Of a DNA stretch of 64,000 nt, positions 11,575 to 23,847 are shown piece after piece; the first letter of the stretch is position 1; the number at the start of each line of letters is the position of its first letter. The notes beneath the pieces were generated by a model, which saw only the letters and a program-made list of their open reading frames with translations, searched no databases and was not told where the DNA came from. This DNA comes from Notamacropus eugenii (Eukaryota > Chordata > Mammalia > Diprotodontia > Macropodidae), in assembly GCF_028372415.1 (NCBI RefSeq), contig NC_092878.1, positions 67,225,830 to 67,289,829 of the forward strand. The letters are read 5' to 3'. Position numbers and translations under genes: made by a program.

Positions 11575-12226
11575 TTTTGTGCAAGTTTTTCCGTGTTTTT
11601 CTAAGATCATTGAAATATTATTCCTTATAACACAGTGGTATTCCATTCCATACCTATACCACAACTTGTTCAGCCACTCCCCAATTGATGGGCACCCCTG
11701 CAGTTGTCATTGACTTTCAGATAACTTTCCTTTGAAATTATCTTCAACTATTCAGTATCTTTTGTATGTGCTTATATTTTTTGCATGTTGTCTTTGTCAT
11801 TAGAATCTGGGCTCCTTGAGGGTAAGGATTGCTTCCCCCCTCCCTTTCTTTATATTCCTAGAACTTAGCAAATTTAATTGCATGTAGTAAAATAATAATA
11901 ATATTTGCATACTACTTCCTTATATGCCAGGTAGTACACTAGGTGCTTTAAATTCTTATCTCATTTTATTCTCACAACAACTCTGGAAGGTAAGTGATAT
12001 TATTGTGCCTGTTCTATGGATGAGAAAACTGAGCAAACAGAAATTAAGTGACTTACACAGGAACTAGTACTTGAATCAAAATTTAAACTCAGATCTTTCT
12101 GACCTGCTTTATCCACTGCACCAGCTTAATAAATAAAAGCTCAATAAATCTTTATTGACAGATTGATTTCCTCCTCCTCCTCCATCCAGGTTTTCATTTA
12201 GAATATTTATTATTTGTGTAGGTTTT
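11575..12226. repeat. 652-bp tandem duplication, copy 1
   Basis: The same 652-bp unit recurs immediately downstream with no difference found on reading. The unit contains an antisense L1 ORF2 C-terminal fragment (about 11577-11755), an L2 3' end (about 11795-11885, resuming near 12130) and an antisense MIR-type SINE (about 11890-12125) that interrupts the L2 end. The junction shares a short TTTTG microhomology. Confidence 0.93.
11890..12125 (-). mobile_element. MIR-type SINE, antisense, inside duplication copy 1
   Basis: 'aattcttatctcattttatt', 'ctcacaacaactctggaagg', 'gatgagaaaactgagcaaac' and 'ctcagatctttctgacctgc' run in reverse-complement MIR order. The flanks are L2 3'-end halves, suggesting insertion into an L2 copy. 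The same SINE recurs at 12542-12777 in copy 2. Confidence 0.8.
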
Positions 12227-12883
12227 TTTTGTGCAAGTTTTTCCGTGTTTTTCTAAGATCATTGAAATATTATTCCTTATAACACAGTGGTATTCCATTC
12301 CATACCTATACCACAACTTGTTCAGCCACTCCCCAATTGATGGGCACCCCTGCAGTTGTCATTGACTTTCAGATAACTTTCCTTTGAAATTATCTTCAAC
12401 TATTCAGTATCTTTTGTATGTGCTTATATTTTTTGCATGTTGTCTTTGTCATTAGAATCTGGGCTCCTTGAGGGTAAGGATTGCTTCCCCCCTCCCTTTC
12501 TTTATATTCCTAGAACTTAGCAAATTTAATTGCATGTAGTAAAATAATAATAATATTTGCATACTACTTCCTTATATGCCAGGTAGTACACTAGGTGCTT
12601 TAAATTCTTATCTCATTTTATTCTCACAACAACTCTGGAAGGTAAGTGATATTATTGTGCCTGTTCTATGGATGAGAAAACTGAGCAAACAGAAATTAAG
12701 TGACTTACACAGGAACTAGTACTTGAATCAAAATTTAAACTCAGATCTTTCTGACCTGCTTTATCCACTGCACCAGCTTAATAAATAAAAGCTCAATAAA
12801 TCTTTATTGACAGATTGATTTCCTCCTCCTCCTCCATCCAGGTTTTCATTTAGAATATTTATTATTTGTGTAGGTTTTTTTTG
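12227..12883. repeat. 652-bp tandem duplication, copy 2
   Basis: The period is 652 bases (for example gcaagttt at 11581 and 12233). Identity with copy 1 persists up to the shared TTTTG, after which the sequence diverges at 12884. Confidence 0.93.
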
Positions 12884-13285
12884 AATAGACTAGAACAGAG
12901 TTCCATGACATACCCTTGACTGAGAGTCAATCATGTAGAAGATTCTTTATACTTCTACTATTTATGGCACCTGACTTTCAGAAATGACCTTTATTTTTTC
13001 TAAGGTAATGTTTGCAAGATTGTTCATTTTGTCTTTTATCTGTTTCTCACAGAACACTATGATCCCTGAGAAGAGGCTACAAGATGTGCTGTAACTAGCC
13101 ATACTTCAAAAACATATCCTTTTTTGGAGAGAACTGAGTCATCTACTCTCATATATGACTCTTACAGCTTAGATTAACTTCCTTTAAGTTTATTTTATAA
13201 TCTTTTGAATAATTGTATGTTTTCTCTGTTGTTAGTACTTTCCTTTAATACTGGTCCTGATTTGTTTGACTTATGTTTACCCTCT
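12884..13285. other. Unannotated AT-rich DNA
   Basis: Nothing recognised downstream of the duplication. Confidence 0.4.
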
Positions 13286-13382
13286 CATATATGTCTGTGT
13301 ATATAGATGAGACAATAAATGTGTATATATGAATGTATATGTGTATATAATATAATTGTACATATATTTTATTTTTATACAT
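13286..13382. repeat. TA/TG-rich microsatellite
   Basis: Alternating GTATAT, TATATG and TATAATATA units. Confidence 0.75.
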
Positions 13383-13499
13383 CCACATGGTTTACCTGAG
13401 TAATTAATTCCCATTTTATAAAAACATAAACATTTCTTGCTTATTGTCCATTTTTGTTCAGTCAGTTCAGTGGATCAAGGATAAAATAGGGTTACTCTC

Positions 13500-13560
13500 A
13501 CTTATCACAGAACCATAAAATCTCAGAACTAGAAAGAACCTCAGAGTTCAACCTGTTAGC
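13500..13560 (+). repeat. Old interspersed-repeat fragment ('aatctcagaactagaaag' type)
   Basis: 'accataaaatctcagaacta' then 'gaaagaacctcagagttcaa' resembles the widespread amniote motif 'tcatagatttagagctggaaggg..ctcagaggtcat'. The family is uncertain. Confidence 0.45.
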
Positions 13561-13825
13561 TAACTGGGATCTAACAAATTCTCTATATGTCTTCATTGTT
13601 TCCTACTGACTCTAGTATCCATACATTCCATTTTGGGTTAAATCTAATTGTTAATTGTTAACTGTTCCTTACATGAAACCTAAATCTGGCTTAAAACTTT
13701 TACACCCAATTATGATTTCTGGGGCTAATTAGTCCATCATCACATTAATTACATGCACATTATACACCAGTACTAGGTTAGGTGTTGAGATCATCTTTGT
13801 GGAGCTGATATTCTATTAATGGAGA

Positions 13826-13885
13826 CTATACACATGCACACACATACACATATATACACATGCATACATAAATATACCTACATAT
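13826..13885. repeat. (CA/TA)n microsatellite
   Basis: CACACA and TACATA units. The antisense 91-codon ORF ending in Cys/Val/Tyr repeats (13826-14101) arises from it. Confidence 0.8.
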
Positions 13886-13911
13886 AGAATAAATACATGA
13901 AGAACAAATGC

Positions 13912-14000
13912 AAAATTTTTCTTGAGGACAGGAACTATGATGTTTTTGTCTTTGCATCTTTATTACCCATCTCAGTATCTTGAATCTGGTAGCTACTTCA
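13912..14000 (+). mobile_element. L2 3'-end fragment
   Basis: 'cttgaggacaggaactatga', 'tttttgtctttgcat' and 'ctcagtatcttgaatctgg' follow the L2 3'UTR pattern 'ccttgagggcagggactgtc...'. Confidence 0.6.
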
Positions 14001-15844
14001 TTGTAAATTGCAATGAATTGATTTGAAATCTGGAATATTCTTTCTTTGAGTGCTATATTGCTAAGTGCAATTACGGTCCTAAAACAACACATACAAGCCA
14101 ATATTGGTGCAATATCTTAATAGTTATTCCATTCCTTTCCAAGTAGACCTTCCCATGTCAAGTTTACTTCTGTGTTCAGTTATTTTTTTTTCTTTTTTAT
14201 CTAGAGTATTTAAAAGTAAGATGATCTAAAGTATAGTTCTTTTTCATATCACCTTTAATATTACACATTCTTGAGTGACACACATTTTTCAGTAATCTCT
14301 CAATAGTCTCAAAAAATGAACAAGGCTAAAGTGGATTATTTATTTGCTTTTGGCATTGTAGATGAATATTCCAAAACACCTCTGATCTCATCATTGTAAA
14401 TGAACTCTTTACCAGTAAAGATCACAACTCCTCCATGCCTTATTAGACTCTGTTGTGTTGCTATGACCAAAGCATATAATTACCAGGTCCTCTGATGATC
14501 AGCCTCTCCTTGAATACAACCACTGCCCATCACTGGACTCCTACTCAAAGCTTTCTCAGCTTGCTAGATCTTGCCAACCTTTGACTTGGCTCGTATAACA
14601 TTGGAGAATCCACTGTCACCTCCAAGCTTAATGATTCCATAATAAAGCATTAACATTCAACTTGTATGTAAATTATAGACAAAAAGACTGGGTAAATAAA
14701 TATTCTTAGTTAATTTTTACTTCTGACAATACAAGCATTACATAGAGAGAAATGCAATTTTACTCTTGGGATAATCTTATAAATCCTTAAAAATGCAAAA
14801 TATGCAACTTAAATTCTTCTTCACATCAGGATGCAAACATTTCAGCAAAGCAAACAAGGTGTTCATTGTCTACAGGGATATGGTTTCACCAAGAAATTTA
14901 ATAGAGTTTTGGTAAGAACATCCAGTTCTTATTCCTATAGTGAAGCATGAATCAAATAGCTTCTAGCTCACAGCCTCCCAAATACTGTACACTTTTATTT
15001 CTATAATAACTTAATGCCCCTCCCTCGTATTTTCTCCTTTCAGCTGTATTTCCTTTATTAATATCTTGAACTATTTGTCTGTTTCCTCCCACTTTTTTGA
15101 TTGGTACAATAACCCAGTCATATTATACAGCAAATTCTCTAGGTTTTATTTTTTTATTTCTTCTATAGTGGAGTCAGTGAACCTTGGGGATTTTCTTTTT
15201 TTATTGGAGTAATAAATTCTTCCATTGAAATTAAGGCTTATTTTACAGCTAGTACCTTTTTTTAATGGTCACACAACTTAGCACAAGGCCAGTTGGAGCT
15301 CTTACTAGATGTACAGTATTGGAACTCAGCTAAGAAAGCATTCCACCAAATTATTTGATTACTTTATAATAAGAAATATATTTATTAGCCACTAAAGGAC
15401 AAGCATGCAGGAAATAAAGCACTAAGCATTGTTTAGTTTATCTACTATTGTTTTTCCAGCTTTGTTATTTTACAATTTCCCCATGTTCTTTACAGACTTA
15501 TAAAATATTTTTTTTACCCAGGAACTGTTGTATTTCTCTATGATATTAATACTTGGCTTTGTTAAATAATTTCTTCTCCCACTAAAGTATTTTAAAAAAT
15601 CACTTTTCCCCTTCTGGTTTCACCATTTTTCGCACAATGTCTGTGGATCTATAGAGGGGGCACCTACTATGTAGTGATGTATGAAAAGACAAGGGCAAGA
15701 TTTGTATAGAAAATATGAATGAGTTGTGATCTGCTTCACTAGAATGCCTACTCAAATCAATGAAATCCATTGGAGAAATAAAAGAACTTTGACAAAACAA
15801 TTTGTTACAAAGCTTTTTCCACAAGTTATAATCTAGGAATTTGA
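14001..15844. other. Unannotated AT-rich DNA
   Basis: No repeat family, RNA gene or coding exon recognised over about 1.8 kb. A 74-codon antisense ORF (15600-15824) has no recognisable domain. Confidence 0.4.
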
Positions 15845-16045
15845 AAAGTAGATGGATTATTGAACTGAGTCAGGAAGATCTGGGCTCAAATTGAGCTATT
15901 TATGCTTACCAACTTTGTGTTGGAGGCAAATCATATAAGTTCTCTAAGCATCAATTTCCTCAAAGGTAAAAAAAAAAAGAAGGGATTTGACAAGAAGGCT
16001 AAGTTCTCTTCCAGGTCTAAATCTGTGATCTCATGATCCTATGTC
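15845..16045 (+). mobile_element. MIR-related SINE, sense
   Basis: It has 'actgagtcaggaagatctgg' then 'gctcaaattgagctattta', 'agttctctaagcatcaattt' and 'cctcaaaggtaa', with a 3' end 'tcttccaggtctaaatctgt' followed by 'gatctcatgatcctat'. The same 3' end recurs in the copies near 41.2, 43.2, 55.5 and 61.4 kb. Confidence 0.7.
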
Positions 16046-16217
16046 CAAAGAAAAGCTTATATTTCCCCCCAAAATCTGCCTATAACTTTTCACTTTCTGT
16101 CACTGATATCTTCTTTACCTTGCTGCCAAAGATAATTGAAATCTCAGTGTTCCCCACATCTTACCTCCACAACCAAACCAAATCTTGTTCATTACTTTCT
16201 GAATTGTCTCTTGCATC
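16046..16217. other. Unannotated spacer
   Basis: Nothing recognised. Confidence 0.4.
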
Positions 16218-16490
16218 TTTGTTGTCGTTGAGTCATTCAGATGTGTTTGGCTCTTCATGATTCCATGGATATAGTCATGTGTTTTTCTTTGCAAAGATAT
16301 TGGAGTGGTTTACTATTTCCTTCTCCAGTGTGACCCAATTTTAGAGTTGAGGAAATTGAGGCAAGTAGAGGTCAACTGACATGTCCAGGGTTATACAAAT
16401 AGTAAGTGTCTGAGGCAGCATTTGAAATCAGGTCTTCCTGCTTCCAGGATAGTGCTCTATCCATTCTGCTACCTAGCAACACCCTGATAG
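16218..16490 (-). mobile_element. tRNA-derived marsupial SINE, antisense
   Basis: 'gttgtcgttgagtcattcag', 'gatattggagtggtttacta' and 'tttccttctccagtgtgac' then 'gaaatcaggtcttcctgctt' and 'ctatccattctgctacctag' are the reverse complement of the full SINE, from tail to box A. Confidence 0.85.
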
Positions 16491-17354
16491 CTAGGCATTT
16501 TAAACATAGTTGGACAATCATCAGAGTGAAGAGAAAAGTTATCCTAGATGGTAATTCTTAGAACTTTTGGACCATTCCTCAGGAAATTTAGAGTAGACCA
16601 CAACTCTTTTCCATGTTATCTGAATGGTTACTCTCAAACTGAACTCTTACATCTCACCTCTTCCTTTTTATTTTCATTGCCTCTGATCTATTTCATTTTA
16701 TATCAGACAATTGAGTATTTCAAATAATCTATGCTTTTAGTAGTATAGATAGGTCTTCCTTTCATAGATGGAGCTTGAAATTTCCCTATCCCTTAGTAGA
16801 TAGTTTGATAATTGATCACAACTAAAAATTATCATGTCCCTGGTCATCATTTTGGTAATGATATTTCACTGACAACGGGCTAATAGTACCTCACCAACCA
16901 TATTCATGGCCTTTATAAATTTAGGATACCTGGGAGCAGTTGTTTACATTGTAGTAATGCAGCTTTCAAGAAATCTTTCATATGATGAATAAGCATCAGA
17001 GTAGAACCTTATTAGTGACTATATTAGCTGATGCCTGGTCAGTGGCTAGCCAATGGGTTTCTCTGCCTCCTAATTTAATCTTTCTTATGCACTATGACCA
17101 ATTAATTTTCACTTAAATAAACTGTTCTGTTTATTTCATTGAAGTGCCAAAAATCTCTGTTGCTGCTCGTGGGAAAAGGTCCAAATTAAGTATCTAAATT
17201 TTAAGCCCTCTGTACTGAAATCCCAGATAACTAACATTATCATTTACATAATCAGTATTTTTACTCACATTTCATATTCATTTTTTGGGGGGTGGAGAGG
17301 ATGTCTTTGTCCTCTATGCCTCTTCCATGACTCTCCTCTTACATGTTCCATACG
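16491..17354. other. Unannotated DNA
   Basis: No feature recognised. A short G run lies at 17286-17293. Confidence 0.4.
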
Positions 17355-18740
17355 TTTATCAAAACCCAGATGCATAAGAAGAAAATAAATGATGGTTTCT
17401 GATTTCAAACTCACATTCTAATAATAGAAGAAACAAGCAAGATATTGAGCAGACCTTATCAGCTTGATAAATTAGCAAACATTCATTAAGTACTGGGGAA
17501 ACAAAGAAAATAAAACATGGTTCCTGACCCCAAGGAACTCACATTCTAGTAGCAGAAAAACAAGCAAAATAATGAGCATACAATGTACATACAGTGTAAA
17601 TAGAACATAATGTCCAAGGGAAGGCACAGCAAAGGGATTGGGAAAGACTTCATGAATAAAGTGAGATTTGATCATAGTCTTACAGGAAACTAGGAGAAAG
17701 AGATAAAGAGGGAGATGATTAGAGGCATGGTGGACATCCAGTGAAAAGGCAAAGAATTAGGTAGTTAGTATCACGTGTTAGGAATAGAATAAAAGTCAAT
17801 GTTATGAGATCATAGAGTATGCAGAAGACTTGAAAGATTCAGAAATGTCCAGTTTGTGAAAGACTTTAAATACCCAGGAAAGGATTTTTCATTTGATACT
17901 GGAGGATAATAGTGAGCCATTGGAGCAAGGGGATGATATGGTTAGACTTGCACTTTAGGAAAATAATTTTGGTGCCAGAGTGGAGAAAGACTGATTAGAA
18001 AGCAATTACAGTAGTCTTGGCATCAGGTAATTAAGGTTTACACTAGGGTGGTGGCTGTGAGAATGGAAATAAGAGGGTATATGCAAGATTTCTGTGAAGG
18101 TAGAAGAATGAACATAGGGGAAATGTGTTAGTGAGGAGCGGAAAATAACATCGAGGTTACAAGCGTGGATTTCTAAGGATGGTATTGTCTTTGACACTAA
18201 TAGCAAAGTCAGAATGAAAGTAGGCTTTTTGGGAAAGGATCACTAATTCTATTTGGGGCATACTGAGGTTGGAATGTTTACAGGACATCATGTATTGATG
18301 TCCTATATGCTGATTATGATACAAAACTGTAAATCAAGAGAGAGGATAAAACCTGATTAATAGATCTGGGAATCTTTTACATCAGAATATTTGAAGTCAA
18401 GGGAGCTGATGAGATCTCTAAGCAATGGAGTATGGGAAAGAAGAGAAGAGGACCTAGAACAGACCCTTGAGGAACACCTATGGTTAGTGAATTTGTTCTG
18501 GAGAAAGATTCAATCAAGTTGACTGAGAAGGAGCAGTAAGACAGAGGAGAGGAGCACTAGAAGAGATCAGTGCCTTGAAAACCTGCAATGGAAAGATTTC
18601 AAAGAGGTCAAGAAATTTGCACATTGAGAAAAAGGTATTAGATTTGGCAATGAAGAGATCACTAGTAGCTTTAGAGATGGCAGTTTCAGTTAAATAATAA
18701 GGTTGGAAATCAACAAGCAGAGGGAGGAGAGGAAGTATCA
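17355..18740 (+). mobile_element. Long ancient LINE remnant, L2-like, with internal partial duplication
   Basis: 'cattcattaagtactgggga', 'gaactcacattctagtagca', 'gagccattggagcaagggga', 'tgatatggttagacttgc', 'attacagtagtcttggcatc' and 'actagggtggtggctgtg' appear in the order of a long ancient mammalian LINE 3' segment that I associate with L2. The part 'gaaaataaa...cacattcta...gagca' occurs twice, at about 17375-17455 and 17507-17580, in diverged form. The family is inferred, and no coding capacity remains. Confidence 0.55.
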
Positions 18741-19049
18741 GCTCACAGTGATCTCATTATTAGCTAATCATACTTCTCACTGCATAGAAATCATGTAGTT
18801 ATTTTCTTGTAAGATCTCTTATTTAAAATATAAGTATATACTTTTATAGAAAAATCTGTCATCTCCCATATTTGTCAAAGTAGCTCCAACATTTTGAAAT
18901 CTAAAGTAGCAATTATTAGTTCTACGAGATTCATTTTGTTAAAATGGTTCATCTCTTGCTTGCCATACTTGTTTGATGTTCTTCCTAGTATATTTTTTCG
19001 TGAGATACATTGCCTCAAACCAAAATGTAGAATTCTTTAACACAAAATC
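18741..19049. other. Unannotated AT-rich DNA
   Basis: Nothing recognised. Confidence 0.4.
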
Positions 19050-19405
19050 TTACAGAAAATTTTTTACATTTTTTCTTTTATGTATTTATTTTTTATTTTT
19101 AATGTTCTACAATCACTACCATAAAACTTTCCCCTCCCCCCACCTATCCTCCACCACTCACCTGTCTTCCCAAGGCAACATACAATTCTATATAGGATCT
19201 ACACATACTTTCCTATTGAATATGTTTTGACTATAGTCATGAGATGTAGAAGAACTAAAATAAATGGAAAAAATCATATAACAAAACAAAACATAATACA
19301 CAAACACACTCACAAAAATGATCTGCTACATTCTGCAAATGAATTTCATAGTTCTTTCTCTGAGTATGGAAGGCATTTTGCCTTAGAAGACCATTGGGAA
19401 TTTTT
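19050..19405 (-). mobile_element. 5'-truncated L1, 3'UTR only
   Basis: It parallels 19697-20035 for about 340 bp ('gttctacaatcactaccata', 'ctatataggatctacacata', 'ggaaggcattttgccttaga') with many substitutions. The poly-T end (the L1 3' A tail) is on the left and the truncation point is near 19405. Target duplications are not decidable in the AT-rich flanks. Confidence 0.85.
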
Positions 19406-19696
19406 TTTTCTCAATGAAAAGATTATATTTCAAATGGGAAACAAAAAGTCACAAAATTAAGTACATGAAATTTAAGAGTGATACATACAAACTTTCACTC
19501 TTGGTTTCAAGATAATCAAATACAAAAGTACAGAACAGGGTAGATTGTAGCAGAAAGTAGTTCAAATGAAAAACACTTAGGGATTTTAATTGACAGATCA
19601 ATTTTAGGTTGTCAGTGCAATATAGAAGGCAAAAACAAAACAAATGATAAACCTAATGCCTTCTTAGTTTGAAAGAAGTTATATGCCCAGAATTTC
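19406..19696. other. Spacer between two same-orientation L1 3' ends
   Basis: Unassigned AT-rich sequence. An antisense 64-codon ORF (19449-19643) is not recognised. Confidence 0.4.
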
Positions 19697-21792
19697 TTTT
19701 TTTTATTTTTTTAAATTTATTTTATTTATTTTTTAACGTTCTACAATCACTACCATAAAACTTAGATTTTAACCCCCCACTACCTCCCTCCCTCCCCAAG
19801 ATGGCATACACTTCTATATAGGATCTACATATACTTTCCTAATGAATACGTTTTCACTATAGTCATGCTATGTAGATGAACCAAAATAAATGGAAGAAAT
19901 CATATAACAAATCAAAACATAATACACCAACACACACACAAACATAATCTGCTACATTCTACAAATGAATTCCATAGTTCTTTCTCTGAGTGTGGAAGGC
20001 ATTTTGCCTTAGAAAACCATTGGTAATTTTTTAAGTTCTTGAGTTATTATGAAGTTCCATGTCTACCAGAAAAAGCTCTCACACACTGTGGTCATTGCTG
20101 TACACAAAGTTCTCCTGGTTCTGCTCCTTTTGCTCAGCCTCAGATCCTTCCAGGTCTCTCTGAAGTCTTCTTGTTCATCATTTCTTATGGTGCAATAGTA
20201 CTGCATTACATTCATATACCACAACTTATTCAGGCATTCCCCAATGATCCCCTTGATTTCCAGTTTTTGGCAACTACAAAGAGTGCTACTATAAATGTTT
20301 TTGTACTTGTGGAACCCTTTCCCATTTTTATGATCTCTTGGTGATACAGTCCTAGAAGTGATATTGCTGGGTCAAAGGGTATGCACATTTTTTTAGCCCT
20401 TTAGGCATAGTTTCAAACTGCTCTCCAGAATGGTTGGATGAGCTCACAGCTCCACCAACAATGAATTAGTGTTCCAACTCTCCCACATCCTCTCCAACAT
20501 TGATCATTTTCCTGTCCTGTCATGTTTGCCAATCTAATAGGTGTGATGTGGTACATCAGAGTTGTTTTGATTTTTATATCTCTAATCAAAAGTGATTTAG
20601 AGCATTTTTTCATACGATTATAGATATCTTTAATTTCTTCCTCTGAAAATTGCCTGTTCATATCCTTTGGCCATTTATCAATTGGTCAAATTGATAATAC
20701 AACAAATACAACTTGTATTGTTGTACATTTGACTCAGTTCTCTATATGTTCTAGAAATGACCTCTTTATCCCTGAGATTAGCTGTAAAAATTCTTTTCCA
20801 ATTTACTACATCCCTCCAAATTTTGGTTGCATTGGGTTTGGTTGTGCAAAAACTTTTCAGTTTTATGTAATCAAAATTATCCATCTTGCATTTCATAATG
20901 TTTTCTATCTCTTCTTTAGTCAAAAATTCTTCCCTTTTTCATAAATCTGATAAATACACTATTCCTTGCTCCTCCAGTTTGTCCATGGTATCAATCTTTA
21001 TACCTAGATTGTGTACCCATTTGGACTTTATTCTTGCGTATGATGTCAGGCATGGGTGTATTTCTAGTTTCCGCCACACTGTTGTCCAGTTTTCTGAGCA
21101 ATTTTTGTCAAGCAGTGAGTTCTTATCCCAGAAACTGGGGCCTTGGGTTTATCAAACAGGAGGTTGCTATATTCCTTGCCTATTGGGTCTTGGGTGCCTA
21201 GTATATTCCACTTGTCTACCCTTCTGTTTCTTAGCCAGTGCCAAGTGGTTTTGATAACTGCTGCTTTATAATACAATTTGAAATCTGATAGTGCTAGGCC
21301 ACCTTCCCTAGCATTTCTTTTCATTAGTCCCTTTGATATTCTGGACCTTTTATTATTCCAGATGAATTTTGGTATTATTTTATCCAGCTCTAGAAAATAA
21401 TATCTGATAGTTTAATTGGTATGGCACTAAATAAGTAAATTAATTTAGGTAGAACTGTCATTTTTATTATATTAGCTTGATCTACTCATGAGCAACTGAT
21501 GTTTTTCACTTGCTTAGATCTGACTTTATTTGTGCAAAAAGTGTTTTGTAATTGTGTTCATATAGTCCCTGGGTTTGTTTTGGCAGGTAAACTCCCAAGT
21601 ATTTTATAATGTCTACCCTAGCTTTAAATGGGATTTCTCTTTCTATCTCTTGCTGTTGGACTTTGTTGCTAATATATAGGAATGTAGAAGATTTGTGTGG
21701 GTTTATTTGTAAGCTGCAACTTTGCCAAAGTTGTTTATCCTTTCAAGTAGTTTTTTACTTGAATCTCTGGGATTCTCTAAGTATATCATCAT

Positions 21793-21804
21793 ATCATCTG
21801 CAAA
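21793..21804 (-). other. RT catalytic FADD box in L1 ORF2 remnant
   Basis: The reverse complement reads TTT GCA GAT GAT (Phe-Ala-Asp-Asp), the metal-binding pair of non-LTR reverse transcriptases, within L-F-A-D-D-M-M-I-Y. Confidence 0.85.
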
Positions 21805-22618
21805 GAGTGATAACTTAGTTTCTTTTTGCTTGTTCTTATTCCTTCAATTTTGTTATCTTGTCTAATTGCTACAGCTAACATTTCTAGTACTGTATTGAAT
21901 AATAGTGGTGATAATGGACATCCTTGTTTCAACCCTGATCTTATTGGAAATGCATTTCGCTTATCTTCGCTTTTGCATATAATGCTTGCTGAAGGTTTTA
22001 GGTAGATGCTGCTTATTATTTTATGGAAAGTTCCCTTTATTCCTATGTTCTCCAGTGTTTTTAATAGGAATGGTGTTGTATTTTGTCGAAAGCTATTTCT
22101 GCATCTATTGAGATAATCATGTGATTTTTGTTAGTTTTGTTGTTGATATGATCGATAATGCTAATAGTTTTCCTAATATTGAACCAACCCTGCATTCCTG
22201 GTATGAATCCTACCTCATCATAATGTATTATTCTTGTGATAAGATGCTGTATTCATTTTGCTAAAATCTTATTTAAAATTCTTGCGTCTATATTCATTAG
22301 AGAAATTGGTGTATAATTTTCTTTCTCTGTTTTGTCTCTTCCTGGTTTAGGTATCAAAACCATATTTGTATCATGGAAAGAATTTGGGAGGACTCCTTCT
22401 TCCCCAATTTTCAAAAATCATCTGTATAGTACTGGAATTAACTGTTCTTCAAATGTTTGATAGAATTCACTTGTAAATCCAACTGGTCCTGGAGGTTTTT
22501 TCCTAGGGAGTTCATTGATGGCTTGTTCAATTTCTCTTTCTGAGATGGGATTGTTTAAGTATTCAACCTCCTCGTCTGTTAATCTGGGCAATTTGTATTT
22601 TTTAAAATACTCATTCAT

Positions 22619-23212
22619 CTCATTTAGACTATTGAGTTTATGGGCATAAAGTTGGGCAAAGTAATTTCTAACTATTGTTTTAATTTTCTCCTCATTGGAG
22701 GTGAGCTCACCCCTTTCATTTTTGATGTTAGTAATTTGATTTTCTTCTTTTTTAAAATCAAATTGACCAAAGGTTTATTAATTTTATTAGTTTTTTCATA
22801 AAATCAGCTATTGGTTTTATTTATTAATTCAATAGTTTTCTTAATTTAAATTTTATTAATCTCTCCTTTGGTTTTCAGTATTTCTAATTTGGTGTTTGCT
22901 TGGGGATTTTCAATTTGTTCTTCTTTTAGCTTTTTCACCTTCATGCCCAAGTCATTGATCTCCTCTTTCTCTATTTCACTTATGTGGGCATTCAAAGATA
23001 TAAAACTTCCCCTAAGAACTGCTTTTGCAGCATCCCATAAGATTTGGCAGGTTGTCTCATTATTGTCATTCTCTTGAATGAAGTTGTTGGTTGTTTCTAC
23101 GATTTCTTCTTTAACCTACTCACTCCTTCTTTAAGACTGGATTATTTAGTTTCCAGTTGATTTTTCGTTTATCTTTCCATGGCCTTTTGTTACATATAAT
23201 TTTTATTGCGTT
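22619..23212 (-). other. L1 ORF2 linker between endonuclease and RT
   Basis: The reverse complement continues the ORF2 remnant from S-D-H-N-A-I-K through 'RPWKDKRKINWKLNN' into the start of the RT block, with several frame breaks. A 69-codon plus-strand ORF (22868-23077) is its antisense shadow. Confidence 0.75.
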
Positions 23213-23221
23213 ATGATCTGA

Positions 23222-23237
23222 GAAGGATACATTTTTT
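23222..23237. repeat. Target-site duplication, 3' side of SUMO2 retrocopy
   Basis: GAAGGATACATTTTTT is repeated exactly at 24371-24386. On the minus strand it directly follows the retrocopy A tail. Confidence 0.92.
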
Positions 23238-23257
23238 TTTTCATTTTAAACAAGAAG

Positions 23258-23263
23258 TTTATT
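23258..23263 (-). terminator. Polyadenylation signal AATAAA of the SUMO2 retrocopy
   Basis: The plus strand reads TTTATT in 'caagaagtttatttaaac'. On the minus strand it lies about 17-20 bp before the A tail, the normal spacing. Confidence 0.9.
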
Positions 23264-23847
23264 TAAACAACAAGATGTTTGACTTAAAGGGAAAACTATC
23301 TAGGATCAATTTCTTTATAGTAATTTATCCCTACTGAGAGACAGAGATTGCCCTACATGTAACAGCTACGTACAAAAAAGTTACAAAATCGTCCTTGGTT
23401 TTACAATGATAAAAGAAAAACATTGAAATTATCCAATCAAACAAGGTATGCAAGGATTTTTTTTGTAGGGTTTTTTTTTTTGTTGTTAAACAGTGAGAGC
23501 AAAATAACTTACTGGAATATAAAGATAAAAGTTGAATGAGCATGCCACTAATGGAGAAAAGGGATATTTTCACAGAACCAGTTTGTTTTTTCCCTTCCCC
23601 ATCTCCATTTGATGTTGATCAAAACATACCATCGGCCATTTAGTTAAAAAAAAAAATACACATTATGCCTGTGCACATACACCAGTTACTTTATGTACAA
23701 TAAAGGAATGGAGGAAGGGAATCAAAGAAGAGAGAAAACTATACTGCAGTAGTCAGGATGTGGATGAACCAAATCTTGGTTTTCTAATTGTGAATGTATT
23801 GTCTTCCTTGGGAGCACAGTTCTGGAGTACAGTTGTAGATTTTCTTT

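Noticed and set aside
20039..21254. Plus-strand ORFs of 71-122 codons
   Set aside because: Antisense shadows of L1 ORF2.
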